From assembly GCF_024207115.1 (NCBI RefSeq), contig NZ_CP100128.1, positions 4,712,001-4,776,000 of the forward strand: a stretch of DNA of 64,000 bases, given 5' to 3'. A program made the translations under genes and the position numbers. The notes under the pieces are model-generated. The model saw nothing but the letters and a program-made list of their open reading frames with translations, was not told where the DNA came from and searched no databases. How positions within the stretch are numbered: the first letter of the stretch is position 1; the number at the start of each line of letters is the position of its first letter. Of this stretch, positions 52,169-61,571 are shown piece by piece. The stretch comes from Chromobacterium sp. IIBBL 290-4 (GTDB lineage Bacteria > Pseudomonadota > Gammaproteobacteria > Burkholderiales > Chromobacteriaceae).

Positions 52169-53293
52169 TCAGCTCCTCCCGGCCTGGGCCGGCAAGGCCA
52201 CCGGCGTCGCCGCCTCGCCCGGGCGGGCGCGCTGCAGGCCGTCTACGATCAGCCGGTCGCCGGCTTTCAATCCCGTGGTCACCAGCCAGTAAGCGCCGTG
52301 GGTGCCTTCCGTCGTCAGCAGCCGCTGCTCCACCTTGTTGCCGGCGCCCAGCACCAGCGCGGTAGCGCGCCCCTTGTCGTCGCGCGCCACGCCCTGCTGC
52401 GGCGCCAATACTGCCAGGCGGCGCACGCCCTGCTCCAGCTCGGCGCGCACATACATGCCGGGCAGCAGCAGACCTTCGGGATTGGGGAATTCGGCGCGCA
52501 GCGTCACCGTGCCGGAGACGCGGTCCACGTTCAATTCGGTAAAGCGCAGCTTGCCGGGATGGCGGTACGGCGCGCCGTCCTCCAGCTTCAGCCTGGCGGC
52601 CGCGCCGGCGGGCTGCAGCTCGCCGTCGGCCTGCCGGCGCTTGAACGCCAACAGGTCCTGGCTGGATTGGACGATGTCCACGTACATCGGGTCCAGCTGC
52701 TGGATGGTGGCCAGCGCCGCGCTCTGGCCCGAGGTGACCAAGGCGCCCTCGCTGACGGCGGAGCGGCCGATACGGCCGGAAATCGGCGCCAGCACGCGGG
52801 TGCGCGACAGGTCCACCCTGGCCGCCGCCACCGCCGCCTCGCCGGCCTTCACCGCGGCCAGGCCTTTGCGGTAGTCGGCGTCCGCCTCCTCGCGCTCCTG
52901 GCGGCTGACGCCGTCTATCTTGGCCAGCTCGGCATAGCGCTCGGCGCGGCCCTTGAGGCTGCCCAGCGCGGCGCGGGCCGAGGCCAGCGTCGCGTCGGCC
53001 TGCTGCAAAGCCGCCTGGTAGCCGGCCGGATCAATCTGGTACAGCAAGTCGCCAGCTTTCACCAGGCTGCCCTCGGTGAAAGCGCGCTTCAATACGATGC
53101 CGTTTACCTGCGGCCGGACTTCGGCGCTGCGGAAGGCTACGGTGCGGCCGGCCAGTTCGGCCCTAATCGCCACGTCCTTCGCCTCCAGTTTCACCACCCC
53201 CACCTCGGGCGGCTTGCCCGCCTCCGGCGCCGTGTCCGTCCCCTTGCAGCCGGCCAGGCCCGCCGCCATCACCATCGCCATCACTATCCGCAT
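52169..53293 (-). CDS. RND periplasmic adaptor lipoprotein
   Basis: 374 residues from ATG 53293, chosen for its gcggaaac ribosome site and lipoprotein signal (MAMVMAAGLAGC). The hairpin and lipoyl regions are visible: VRAELAGRTVAFRSAEVRPQ, GDLLYQIDPAGYQAALQQAD, then RVLAPISGRIGRSAVSEGAL. It links the RND pump to the outer-membrane channel. First gene of the efflux operon, divergent from the siderophore-binding protein gene. Confidence 0.92.
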   Translation of the reverse strand: MRIVMAMVMAAGLAGCKGTDTAPEAGKPPEVGVVKLEAKDVAIRAELAGRTVAFRSAEVRPQVNGIVLKRAFTEGSLVKAGDLLYQIDPAGYQAALQQADATLASARAALGSLKGRAERYAELAKIDGVSRQEREEADADYRKGLAAVKAGEAAVAAARVDLSRTRVLAPISGRIGRSAVSEGALVTSGQSAALATIQQLDPMYVDIVQSSQDLLAFKRRQADGELQPAGAAARLKLEDGAPYRHPGKLRFTELNVDRVSGTVTLRAEFPNPEGLLLPGMYVRAELEQGVRRLAVLAPQQGVARDDKGRATALVLGAGNKVEQRLLTTEGTHGAYWLVTTGLKAGDRLIVDGLQRARPGEAATPVALPAQAGRS

Positions 53294-53501
53294 GTTTCCG
53301 CGCATTCCGGCCAAGCCCAGGACCGGCCGCCTCGCGCCCAAACGCAAGACAAACCCGGCCCGGCGGCTGGCTCATTCCCATTCCATGACAGAAGCCGCCG
53401 CAGGCCGCGCGCAAGCGAAACGCAACGGCAGACCAACCGCCTCCCCGACTCGCCAGCGACCGGCCTATCTGGACGGCGCACCCTGGCATGGGCAATAATG
53501 C

Positions 53502-53520
53502 TAATGATAATACTTATCAA
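53502..53520. promoter_or_regulatory. Fur box in the divergent promoter
   Basis: TAATGATAATACTTATCAA, a good Fur match, lies between the efflux operon (minus) and the siderophore-binding lipoprotein gene (plus). It could control both. Confidence 0.75.
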
Positions 53521-53562
53521 TTGCAACAATTCGGCTTGCATTGAAAGACAAAGGACCGCTCC

Positions 53563-54564
53563 ATGCCGCTCTCTTCCCTCTCGCGCCGTCGAGCGCTGCA
53601 ACTGGCCGCCGCCGGCATCGTCATGTTGCTTTCCGCCTGCGACGCCTCGCCTGACGCCAAAGACGCATCCGCAGCCAGCCATGCCAACTGGCCGCGCACG
53701 CTGGACACGCCCAAGGGCAAGCTGACGCTGGAGCAGATGCCGCAGCGCATCGTATCCACCAGCGTGACCCTGACCGGCACCCTGCTGGCCATCCACGCGC
53801 CGGTGGTGGCCAGCGGCGGCAGTTCCGCCCATTCGAAAGTGACCGACGAGCAAGGCTTTTTCACCCAATGGAGCGCGGTGGCCAAGCAGCGCGGCGTCAC
53901 TCCGCTCTACCAGGGCGAACCCAATGCCGAAGCCATCATCGCCGCCCAGCCGGACCTGATCGTGATGGCCGGCACCGGCGGCGACTCCGCGCTGAAACTG
54001 TACGAGCAATTGAGCCAGATGGCTCCGACCCTGGTGGTGAATTACGACGACAAGAGCTGGCAGGAGCTGGCGACGCTGCTGGGGCAAGCCACCGGCCGCG
54101 AAGCCGACGCCGCCAAAGCCATCGCCGATTTCGACGCCGAAGCGGCGAAACTGAAGGCCGCGCTGAAGCTGCCGCCGCAGCCGACCTCGGCGCTGGTGTA
54201 TTACGAGGACGGCTCCGGCGCCAATCTGTGGACGCCGCAATCGGCGCAGGGCAAGCTGCTGCAGTCGCTGGGATTCACGCTCGCCGCCGTCCCGGACAGC
54301 GTCAAGGGCAATACCAGCATGGGTTCGCGCCACGACATCATCGAGCTGAGCGGCGAGAAGTTCGCCGATGGCCTGCGCGGCCAATCGATGCTGCTGTTCA
54401 ACGCCGACCAGAGCCAAGTGCCGCAAGTGCTGGCCAATCCCTTCCTGGCCAGCATCCCGGCAGTCAAGGGCAAACAGGTGTACGTCGCCGGCCTGGACAC
54501 CTTCCGCCTGGATTACTACAGCGCGCGCAATCTGCTGGCGCGGCTGCGCAAGCAATTCACCTAG
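53563..54564 (+). CDS. iron-siderophore ABC transporter substrate-binding lipoprotein (FepB-like)
   Basis: 333 residues. N-terminal SRRRALQLAAAGIVMLLSAC gives a lipobox (LSAC) with a possible Tat-like arginine start. The periplasmic-binding fold shows QMPQRIVSTSVTLTGTLLAI, EPNAEAIIAAQPDLIVMAGT, VNYDDKSWQELATLLGQATG, and the C-terminal KQVYVAGLDTFRLDYYSARN. It should bind the ferric catecholate and deliver it to FepD-FepG. Ribosome site aaagga. A terminator follows the gene. Confidence 0.9.
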   Translation: MPLSSLSRRRALQLAAAGIVMLLSACDASPDAKDASAASHANWPRTLDTPKGKLTLEQMPQRIVSTSVTLTGTLLAIHAPVVASGGSSAHSKVTDEQGFFTQWSAVAKQRGVTPLYQGEPNAEAIIAAQPDLIVMAGTGGDSALKLYEQLSQMAPTLVVNYDDKSWQELATLLGQATGREADAAKAIADFDAEAAKLKAALKLPPQPTSALVYYEDGSGANLWTPQSAQGKLLQSLGFTLAAVPDSVKGNTSMGSRHDIIELSGEKFADGLRGQSMLLFNADQSQVPQVLANPFLASIPAVKGKQVYVAGLDTFRLDYYSARNLLARLRKQFT

Positions 54565-54588
54565 CCTCGGCCGCCAGCCGCGGCCAAA

Positions 54589-54616
54589 CAAAAAGCGGAC
54601 CGAAGTCCGCTTTTTT
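54589..54616. terminator. bidirectional terminator
   Basis: AAAAAGCGGAC (54590-54600) and GTCCGCTTTTTT (54605-54616) form a strong hairpin with loop CGAA. It separates the convergent binding-protein and exporter genes, with a T-run in each direction. Confidence 0.93.
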
Positions 54617-54631
54617 CATACCCTCAGAAAT

Positions 54632-55909
54632 TCAAGACCCTGCGGCCTGCTCCGCCGGCTCGCCCTCGGCCTCTTCCTGCGCGTGTCCGCCGGGCAGGCG
54701 ACGCAGCGAGCCGAAGCCCAGGCACATCAGCAAACCCGCCGCCGCCGCACCGGCGCCGAACCAGGCCACCGCCATCAGCGGCGCCAAGGCGCGCGCCAGC
54801 GCGCCCAGACCCAACGCGCCCAGGCTGTCGCCCACCACGTCCTGCGCGTTCCACAGGCTGTTGACCCGGCCCAGCAGATGGTCCGGCGTCTGGCCCTGCA
54901 CCAGCGTGAACTGCAGCAAGGAGGCGATGGAGCCGAGATAGCCCAGCGCCACCAGCGCCGCCAGCCCATAGGCCAGATGAGTGAAGGCGCCCAGAGACGC
55001 GATGGCCAGCGACGAGGCGGTGACGCAAGCCAGCATCATCGCGCCGGGACGGCTGAGGCCGCCCACCCAGCCGCTGGTGAAGGCGCCCAGCATCGCGCCC
55101 AGCGGCACCGCCGAATACATCAGGCCCACCTCAAACGCGCCGCCGCCGTAGCCGTCTTCGGCCAGCGACGGATACAGCACCCGCACCGCGCTCAGCACCG
55201 TCTGCAGCGTGCCCACCGCCACCACCGCGCCGACCACCTTGTTCTGCCACAGAAACTCAAAACCCTCCAGCAGCGAACGCAGCGGATGCGTTGGCTCGGC
55301 CTGCTGCGGCTTCAAGGAAGGCAGGCGAGTCAGCGGAATCAGCGTAGCCAGCGTGCCGATGCCCGCCAGCAGATAGTTCCAGTTCACGCCGGCGGCGGTG
55401 ATGATCACCCCGCCCAAGAGCGGCGACAGCACCGCGCCGAAGCGCACCGTCAGCATGCTCAGCGCGCCGGCGGCCGGCAGGTTTTCGCGGCCGACGATGA
55501 CCGGAATGGAGGCCATCAGCGAGGTGATGCCGATGCCGCTGAAAAAGCCGTCCCAGGCCGACACCACATACAGCGCCGTCACCGAAGGATGCGTCATGAA
55601 GCCGTTCAGGGCCAGCGCCAGAAAACCTAGCCCGCAAGAAGAGCGGCCCAGCAAGATCAGCCGGCGGCGGTCCATGCGGTCGGCCAGCACGCCGCCGCAC
55701 ATCAGGCCGGCGAACATGCCCATGCCGTCCAGCGCCATCGCCGCGCCCACCTGCAGCGTGGAGCCCGTCAACTGGTGGATCTGCACCGGCACCGCCACCA
55801 TCAGGATGCCGAAGGCGAACACGGAGATCATCCGGGCGATGAAAATGGAGCGGAAATGGGGATTCAGCTTGAGCAAGCTGAAATCCACGAAGATGGACGA
55901 TTTTTTCAT
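54632..55909 (-). CDS. entS: EntS-like siderophore exporter (major facilitator family)
   Basis: 425 residues with about 12 membrane segments. The N-terminal LLKLNPHFRSIFIARMISVF and GGVLADRMDRRRLILLGRSS are characteristic of EntS. VQGQTPDHLLGRVNSLWNAQ occurs in the second half. It exports catecholate siderophore across the inner membrane. Its 5' end faces the fepD promoter, as in enterobactin loci where entS and fepD are divergent. Confidence 0.92.
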   Translation of the reverse strand: MKKSSIFVDFSLLKLNPHFRSIFIARMISVFAFGILMVAVPVQIHQLTGSTLQVGAAMALDGMGMFAGLMCGGVLADRMDRRRLILLGRSSCGLGFLALALNGFMTHPSVTALYVVSAWDGFFSGIGITSLMASIPVIVGRENLPAAGALSMLTVRFGAVLSPLLGGVIITAAGVNWNYLLAGIGTLATLIPLTRLPSLKPQQAEPTHPLRSLLEGFEFLWQNKVVGAVVAVGTLQTVLSAVRVLYPSLAEDGYGGGAFEVGLMYSAVPLGAMLGAFTSGWVGGLSRPGAMMLACVTASSLAIASLGAFTHLAYGLAALVALGYLGSIASLLQFTLVQGQTPDHLLGRVNSLWNAQDVVGDSLGALGLGALARALAPLMAVAWFGAGAAAAGLLMCLGFGSLRRLPGGHAQEEAEGEPAEQAAGS

Positions 55910-56031
55910 TTTCTCAACGCAAGGATTCGTAACAGACGCGGCATGCCGCCAAACGGACGCCGCCTGAGGAATGACAAGCCCAGCCGCGGGGCTGTCCTTT
56001 CATGTGATAAGCATGGTAACATCACGCCTTG

Positions 56032-56054
56032 TTATTGGGAATCATTTTCATTTG
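56032..56054. promoter_or_regulatory. Fur-type box upstream of fepD
   Basis: TTGGGAATCATTTTCATTT lies directly before the fepD start and within the entS-fepD divergent region. It is a partial Fur match (AATCATTTTCA core). It implies iron repression of import and possibly of entS. Confidence 0.6.
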
Positions 56055-56057
56055 CAC

Positions 56058-57068
56058 ATGACTGCCCGCTCTGTTTCCACCCGCCGGATCGGCCTCTTGC
56101 TGGCCTGCCTGGCCCTGCTCGCCCTGCTCTGCGCGCTAAGCCTGGCCCTGGGGGCCAAGTCCATCCCGCTGGACATCGTTTGGCGCAGCCTGCTGGGCCA
56201 GGCCGATGGGCCGGACAGCGTGATCGTGCTGCAAGGCCGGCTGCCGCGCACCTTGCTGGGCCTGTTGGCCGGCGCGGCGCTGGGCTTGTCCGGCGCGCTG
56301 ATCCAGGCGCTGACCCGCAATCCGCTGGCCGATCCCGGCATACTCGGCGTCAATGCCGGCGCCAGCTTTGCCATGGTGCTGGGCGTAGCCTTCTTGTCCA
56401 TCGACAGCCATAGCGGCTATATGGCCTGCGCGGCGACCGGCGCCCTCCTCTCCACCTTGCTGGTCTATGTTGTCGGCTCGCGCGGCCGTCGCGCCGACCC
56501 GCTGCGCATCGTGCTGGCCGGCGTGGCGGTCAGCGCCGTGCTGATGGGCTTGTCCACCGCCATCACCCTGCTTGATCCCATCGCCTTCAACCGGCTGCGC
56601 TTTTGGAGCGCCGGCACGCTGGACGTGCGCGACATGGCCGCCGTAGCGCAGACCGCGCCCGCCATCCTGGCCGGCAGCCTGCTGGCCTTGCTGCTGGCCC
56701 GCCCGCTGGGCGCGATGGCATTGGGCGAGGATCTGGCGCTCAGCCTGGGCAGCCGCCCCTTGCTGATCCAGGCGGGAACCGTGATCGCCGTCACGCTGCT
56801 GTGCGGCGCCAGCACCGCCGCCGCCGGGCCGATAGGCTTCGTCGGCCTGATGATTCCCCACCTCGCGCGCCGCCTGGGCGGCGTGGATTTGCGCTGGAGC
56901 CTGCCCTTCACCGCCTTGCTCGCCCCGATTCTGCTGCTGGCCTCGGACATCGCCGGCCGTTTGCTCACGCCGGGCGAGCTGCGCGTCTCCATCGTCACCG
57001 CCTTCATCGGCGCGCCGGCCTTGATCTGGCTGGCGCGCAGCCAAGGCGGAAACGGAGGCCGGGCATGA
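56058..57068 (+). CDS. fepD: ferric-siderophore ABC permease (FepD-like)
   Basis: 336 residues from ATG 56058; upstream in-frame starts lie across the Fur box. FecCD-type permease: RLPRTLLGLLAGAALGLSGA, LIQALTRNPLADPGILGVNA, LRFWSAGTLDVRDM, and GPIGFVGLMIPHLARRLGG. About nine hydrophobic segments. The stop overlaps the fepG start (ATGA). Ribosome site is weak. Confidence 0.93.
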   Translation: MTARSVSTRRIGLLLACLALLALLCALSLALGAKSIPLDIVWRSLLGQADGPDSVIVLQGRLPRTLLGLLAGAALGLSGALIQALTRNPLADPGILGVNAGASFAMVLGVAFLSIDSHSGYMACAATGALLSTLLVYVVGSRGRRADPLRIVLAGVAVSAVLMGLSTAITLLDPIAFNRLRFWSAGTLDVRDMAAVAQTAPAILAGSLLALLLARPLGAMALGEDLALSLGSRPLLIQAGTVIAVTLLCGASTAAAGPIGFVGLMIPHLARRLGGVDLRWSLPFTALLAPILLLASDIAGRLLTPGELRVSIVTAFIGAPALIWLARSQGGNGGRA

Positions 57069-58108
57069 GAACGGCGGCGCTGCGGCTGGGCCGCCCGGAC
57101 GGCCGCTTCAATTTCCGCGTCAAACCCGGCCGGCTATGGCCGGCGCTGCTGCTGATGGCAGCCTGCGCCGCGCTGGCCTTGATAAGCCTGCGCGCCGGGG
57201 CCTTGCACCTCAGCCTCGAACAAGTCTGGAACGCCCTGCAAGGCCGCGGCAGCCGGCTGGACGTGGCCGTGGTGCAGCAATGGCGGCTGCCGCGCGTGAC
57301 GATGGCGCTGGTCATAGGCGCCGCCCTGGGCATGAGCGGGGCCATTTTCCAATCCTTGCTGCGCAATCCGCTGGGCAGCCCGGACGTGGTGGGCTTCAAC
57401 ACCGGCGCCTATACCGGCGCGCTGCTGGTGATCACGCTGTCCGGCGGCGGGCATTTCCAGATCGCCGGCGGCGCGCTGGCCGGGGGCCTGGCTTCCGCCG
57501 CCTTGGTCTACCTGCTGGCTTGGAAGCGCGGCGCGCAAGGCCTCAGGCTGATCATCGTCGGCATCGCCGTCAGCGCCATGCTGAGCGCGCTCAACAGCTG
57601 GCTGCTGATCAACGCCAGCCTGGAATCCGCTATGAGCGCCGCCATCTGGGGCGCAGGCACCCTCAACGGCATGACCTGGAGCAAGGGCCTGCCGTCCGCG
57701 CTGTTCTGCCTGTTGGCCATGCTGGCGGCGCTGGCCTTGAAACCGTGGATGCGCTTGCTGGAAATGGGCGACGACTGCGCCAGCGCGCTGGGCGTGCCGG
57801 CCGAGCGCGCCCGGCTGTTGCTGATGGGCCTGGGCGTGGCGCTGATCGCCTCCGCCACCGCGGCCGCCGGGCCGATTTCCTTCATCGCGCTGGCCGCGCC
57901 GCAGATCGCCCAGCGCCTGCAACGCGCGCGCGCCACCAGCCCGCTCACCGCCGCCTGGACCGGCGCGCTGCTGCTGTTGGCGGCCGACTACGCCGCGCAA
58001 CATCTGTTCTATCCGCGCCAACTGCCGGTTGGCGTCGTCACCATCAGCATTGGCGGCCTGTATTTGCTGTGGCTGCTGCTGCGCCAAACCGGAGGCGCGA
58101 AACCATGA
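57065..58108 (+). CDS. fepG: ferric-siderophore ABC permease (FepG-like)
   Basis: 347 residues from ATG 57065. FecCD family: RLPRVTMALVIGAALGMSGA, IFQSLLRNPLGSPDVVGFNT, AIWGAGTLNGMTW, and GPISFIALAAPQIAQRLQRA. It pairs with FepD to form the inner-membrane channel. The stop overlaps the fepC start (ATGA). Confidence 0.94.
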   Translation: MRTAALRLGRPDGRFNFRVKPGRLWPALLLMAACAALALISLRAGALHLSLEQVWNALQGRGSRLDVAVVQQWRLPRVTMALVIGAALGMSGAIFQSLLRNPLGSPDVVGFNTGAYTGALLVITLSGGGHFQIAGGALAGGLASAALVYLLAWKRGAQGLRLIIVGIAVSAMLSALNSWLLINASLESAMSAAIWGAGTLNGMTWSKGLPSALFCLLAMLAALALKPWMRLLEMGDDCASALGVPAERARLLLMGLGVALIASATAAAGPISFIALAAPQIAQRLQRARATSPLTAAWTGALLLLAADYAAQHLFYPRQLPVGVVTISIGGLYLLWLLLRQTGGAKP

Positions 58109-58944
58109 CCACCCTGACCCTCAAGCTCTCCCCCGGCGCAGCCGTCGACGCCATCCCCTCCGCCGCCGGCCTGCCGCGCCTGTCTGGCGACCAGCTGCGC
58201 CTGGGTTATCGGCAAAGAGTGATTTGCGAACAGCTGAACCTGCGGATTCCCGACGGCTCCTTCACCGTGGTCATCGGCCCCAACGGCTGCGGCAAATCCA
58301 CGCTGCTGCGCAGCCTCAGCCGCCTGTTGAAGCCGCTGGATGGCCAGGTGCGGCTGGACGGCCGCGACATCCACAGCCAGCCGGCCAAGGCGGTGGCCCG
58401 CCAGCTGGGCCTGTTGCCGCAAAGCGCCGTCGCGCCGGACGGCATCACCGTGGCCGATCTGGTGGCGCGCGGCCGCTACCCGCATCAAGGCTTGTTGCGG
58501 CAATGGAGCCGCGGCGATGAAGACGCGGTCAATCAGGCCATGGCCGCCACCGGCACCGCCGAATTGGCCGACCGCCAGGTGGACGAGCTATCCGGCGGCC
58601 AGCGCCAGCGGGTGTGGGTGGCGATGACCCTGGCCCAGCAGACGCCGCTGTTGCTGCTGGACGAACCCACCACCTATCTGGACATCGCCCACCAGATCGA
58701 GCTCTTGGAGCTGTTCCGCCGGCTGAACCGGGACGGCGGCCGCACGCTGGTAGCGGTGCTGCACGACATCAACCACGCCTGCCGCTATGCAACTCACCTG
58801 ATCGCAATGAAAGACGGCCGCATCGTCGCCGAAGGCGCGCCGTCGCGCATCGTCACCGCCGAGCTGATCGAACAGGTATTCGGCCTGCCCTGCCTGATCA
58901 TCGAAGACCCGGTCAGCCATACGCCCATGGTGATTCCGCGCTGA
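58105..58944 (+). CDS. fepC: ferric-siderophore ABC ATPase (FepC-like)
   Basis: 279 residues. Walker A GPNGCGKSTLL, Q-loop LLPQSAVAPDGITV, signature ELSGGQRQRVWVAM, Walker B LLLLDEPTTYLDIAHQ, switch VLHDINHACRYATHLIAMKD. It powers ferric-siderophore import. A ~25-residue N-terminal extension precedes the ABC domain. Last gene of fepD-fepG-fepC; the CRISPR array follows after 68 bases. Confidence 0.95.
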   Translation: MTTLTLKLSPGAAVDAIPSAAGLPRLSGDQLRLGYRQRVICEQLNLRIPDGSFTVVIGPNGCGKSTLLRSLSRLLKPLDGQVRLDGRDIHSQPAKAVARQLGLLPQSAVAPDGITVADLVARGRYPHQGLLRQWSRGDEDAVNQAMAATGTAELADRQVDELSGGQRQRVWVAMTLAQQTPLLLLDEPTTYLDIAHQIELLELFRRLNRDGGRTLVAVLHDINHACRYATHLIAMKDGRIVAEGAPSRIVTAELIEQVFGLPCLIIEDPVSHTPMVIPR

Positions 58945-59012
58945 ACGCAAGCCAGCGGAAATGGACATAGGCGCGCCCGAGGTCGCATTGGCCTTATATC
59001 TCACGTCGAGAA

Positions 59013-60036
59013 ATTTCAATCCACGCGCCCGCGTGGGGCGCGACCAAACTGGCCTTGCTACTCGGTCACATCCTTGTCGTTTCAATCCACGCGCCCGCAT
59101 GGGGCGTGACTGCAGGCCATGAACATTCACAGCGCGCTAGACCTGTTTCAATCCACGCGCCCGCATGGGGCGCGACTTACCTCGGCGTGGTGTGCGGCGT
59201 AGATGTCGTCGTTTCAATCCACGCGCCCGCGTGGGGCGCGACATAACGACTGGTTTTACGAATATATTTACGGCGGTTTCAATCCACGCGCCCGCGTGGG
59301 GCGCGACGCTTCTTCACCTCCGAGGACGACAACGCATCTTCGGTTTCAATCCACGCGCCCGCGTGGGGCGCGACAAGGATCGGTGCGCGGTGTTCTGCGC
59401 TGTTGAGTGTTTCAATCCACGCGCCCGCGTGGGGCGCGACGCTTCTTCACCTCCGAGGACGACAACGCATCTTCGGTTTCAATCCACGCGCCCGCGTGGG
59501 GCGCGACCGTTTGGTATTGTTGGAGCACAACACCAAAAGGTGTTTCAATCCACGCGCCCGCGTGGGGCGCGACACCCGCTGGTGCGTGACCGGATCAACC
59601 TCCTGTTTCAATCCACGCGCCCGCGTGGGGCGCGACCTGCTCTGACCAGATGATAGGCACGCCAGGCAAGGTTTCAATCCACGCGCCCGCGTGGGGCGCG
59701 ACTTCACCGCCTCTGCAATCGAGCAGGTGCGCGTGATTGTTTCAATCCACGCGCCCGCGTGGGGCGCGACGTACGCCCTGCGCGGCACTAATTCCCAAGT
59801 GGTGTTTCAATCCACGCGCCCGCGTGGGGCGCGACACGGCGACCGGCATGCCCCGGTTCCCAATAGCCGTGTTTCAATCCACGCGCCCGCGTGGGGCGCG
59901 ACCGGCCAATGACATGGGGGCGACGTAAGCCATCGCGTTGTTTCAATCCACGCGCCCGCGTGGGGCGCGACCGGCCCGGCGTACTCCATCGAAATCGATG
60001 CGGCGTTTCAATCCACGCGCCCGCGTGGGGCGCGAC
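59013..60036 (-). CRISPR. type I-C CRISPR array, 16 repeats and 15 spacers
   Basis: 32-base repeats start at 59013, 59079, 59145, 59211, 59276, 59343, 59409, 59476, 59542, 59605, 59671, 59739, 59804, 59871, 59940 and 60005. On the plus strand they begin GTTTCAATCCACGCGCCC and end GGGGCGCGAC. Spacers are 31-37 bases. The transcribed strand is inferred to be minus, from cas2 towards lower coordinates. Repeats 1-3 at the leader-distal end carry changes: first base A in repeat 1, GCATGG instead of GCGTGG in 2 and 3, GCGTGAC in 2. Spacer 5 (59308-59342) and spacer 7 (59441-59475) are identical. Confidence 0.98.
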
Positions 60037-60226
60037 AGGGTGCTTCAAACTGTTTGTTTGCAAAAGATTTTTCGCCAGAAAAACGCGAACCCGGTCATGT
60101 CTGGCGACTTCATGAGCTTGTTTGCCCTGCTTGGCGAAAGAGAAGCAGGCGGCGCAAGGCTTTCCGGCCTTCGCGAACCTCCCCGGGTTTCGGCATCCGC
60201 TTGCGGTTCGCGCCGGACGGCCTCGC
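60037..60226 (-). promoter_or_regulatory. CRISPR leader region
   Basis: 190 bases between cas2 and the array with no gene. The half near the array is AT-richer (for example TTTGCAAAAGATTTTTCGCC) as in leaders. The intact repeats are on this side and the degenerate ones at the far side, supporting leader orientation. Confidence 0.7.
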
Positions 60227-60517
60227 TCATAAAACCAAAGGGCCTTGCAAGTCCAACACGGGCTTGGCGCCGACGTGCTCGACTCTCTGCTTCCAGTTAT
60301 TGCCCAGATAGTAAAAACGCAGGCTGTCCTGCTTGGGATCGATTAGCGAGCACAACTTGTCGCGCAACAGCACCCATTGCGCCGGCTCCAACTCGATTTC
60401 GAATACCGAGTACTGAGCGCGCTGGCCAAAGTCGCGGCAGGCCTTCGCCACCTTGCGCAGCCGAGCAGCCCCGTCCTTGTCCTGGGTGCGAACATCATAA
60501 CTGACCAGCACCATCAT
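60227..60517 (-). CDS. cas2: Cas2, CRISPR adaptation endonuclease
   Basis: 96 residues with MVLVSYDVRTQDKDGAARLR (catalytic-site Asp), FGQRAQYSVFEIELEPAQWV, SLRFYYLGNNW. Typical type I-C Cas2. It forms the integration complex with Cas1, encoded 12 bases upstream. Confidence 0.96.
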   Translation of the reverse strand: MMVLVSYDVRTQDKDGAARLRKVAKACRDFGQRAQYSVFEIELEPAQWVLLRDKLCSLIDPKQDSLRFYYLGNNWKQRVEHVGAKPVLDLQGPLVL

Positions 60518-60529
60518 CGTCCTTTCCTC

Positions 60530-61570
60530 CTATTTCCATAAGAATGGCGGATAGGCATCCAGATCGCCGCGCAAATGCCTGGCCAGCAATTGCGCCTGGA
60601 TAGATGGAAACAGACCCAATTCGGCCTTTTCATCCAGGTAGGCGTGCAGCAGGCTGTCCCGTTTGCGCTCCTGATAAGCCACCAGCACCGTTTTGCGCGC
60701 CTCGTCGCTCAGCAGCACGCCGCCGTTGTCCTGGCCGCGAAAATCTTTGGCCGCCAGTTGCCGGCGGTTGAACAAGGACAAGGCCAGACGGTCAGCCAGA
60801 ACCGGCCGGAACTCCTCCACCAGATCCAGCGCCAAACTGGGGCGGCCTGGGCGGTCCCGATGCAGAAAGCCCACCGCCGGGTCAAGGCCCACGCTCTCCA
60901 GCGCGGAGCGACAGTCATGCGTAAGCAGGGTATACAGGAAGGACAGCACGGCGTTGACGGGGTCGCGCGGCGGCCGGCGGCTGCGACCGGCAAAACCCAA
61001 GGCGGGATCGTCCACTCGCAGCAGATGCGGAAAAACGGTGAAATAATTCTGCGCCGCCTCGCCTTCCACCCCGCGCAAGGCGTCTAGGTCTTCGACATGC
61101 CATAGTTTGTCGGCCAGCCGGCTCAAACGTTTGCGCGCTTGCTCCAGTTCGCAGCGGGCTTCAGCGCTCAATCCTTCGCCATGATCGCGCAGCGCGCGCG
61201 ACAGCACGGCGCGCTGATTGTGCAGCTTGCCCAGCAACAAGTGCCGCGCCAACGATGCGCTGCTTGATCCGTCGTCGCTGGCTCGATATTGGGCGCGGCG
61301 CAGCAACACATTGCCGGAGACCGGCCCTTCCACCCGAGCCAGGAAACGGCCATTTTGGCTCAAATAGCTGATGGAGATGCCTCGCTCGGCACAGAAGCCC
61401 ATCAGAGGCGGCGACACTAGCACGCGGCCAAAGCAAACCAGGCCTTCCAGCATATGCACCGGCAGGCGGGCGCGCTCGCTGCCCTCCACTTCCATCACCA
61501 GATTTTCGCCGTCCTTGCGCAGCCACGCGCCTTCCGTGGTGACGTAAACCGTGTTGAGTTGTCGTCTCAT
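60530..61570 (-). CDS. cas1: Cas1, CRISPR integrase
   Basis: 346 residues from ATG 61570 (MRRQLNTVYVTTEGAWLRK, typical I-C start). An ATG at 61579 is possible. Key features: GVEGEAAQNYF with the metal-binding Glu, VGFLHRDRPGRPSLALDLVE with His and the acidic residues, EFRPVLADRLALSLFNR. Full family length (~343). It overlaps or adjoins the cas4 stop. Confidence 0.96.
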   Translation of the reverse strand: MRRQLNTVYVTTEGAWLRKDGENLVMEVEGSERARLPVHMLEGLVCFGRVLVSPPLMGFCAERGISISYLSQNGRFLARVEGPVSGNVLLRRAQYRASDDGSSSASLARHLLLGKLHNQRAVLSRALRDHGEGLSAEARCELEQARKRLSRLADKLWHVEDLDALRGVEGEAAQNYFTVFPHLLRVDDPALGFAGRSRRPPRDPVNAVLSFLYTLLTHDCRSALESVGLDPAVGFLHRDRPGRPSLALDLVEEFRPVLADRLALSLFNRRQLAAKDFRGQDNGGVLLSDEARKTVLVAYQERKRDSLLHAYLDEKAELGLFPSIQAQLLARHLRGDLDAYPPFLWK

Positions 61571-61571
61571 C

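Noticed and set aside
49106..53725. 1539-codon plus-strand open frame opposite the RND genes
   Set aside because: Antisense shadow of high-GC RND and adaptor genes with biased composition (many Arg, Gln, His) and no recognisable domain.
59055..60504. Several plus- and minus-strand frames with repeated RFNPRARVGRD-type peptides
   Set aside because: They are translations of the CRISPR repeats, not genes.
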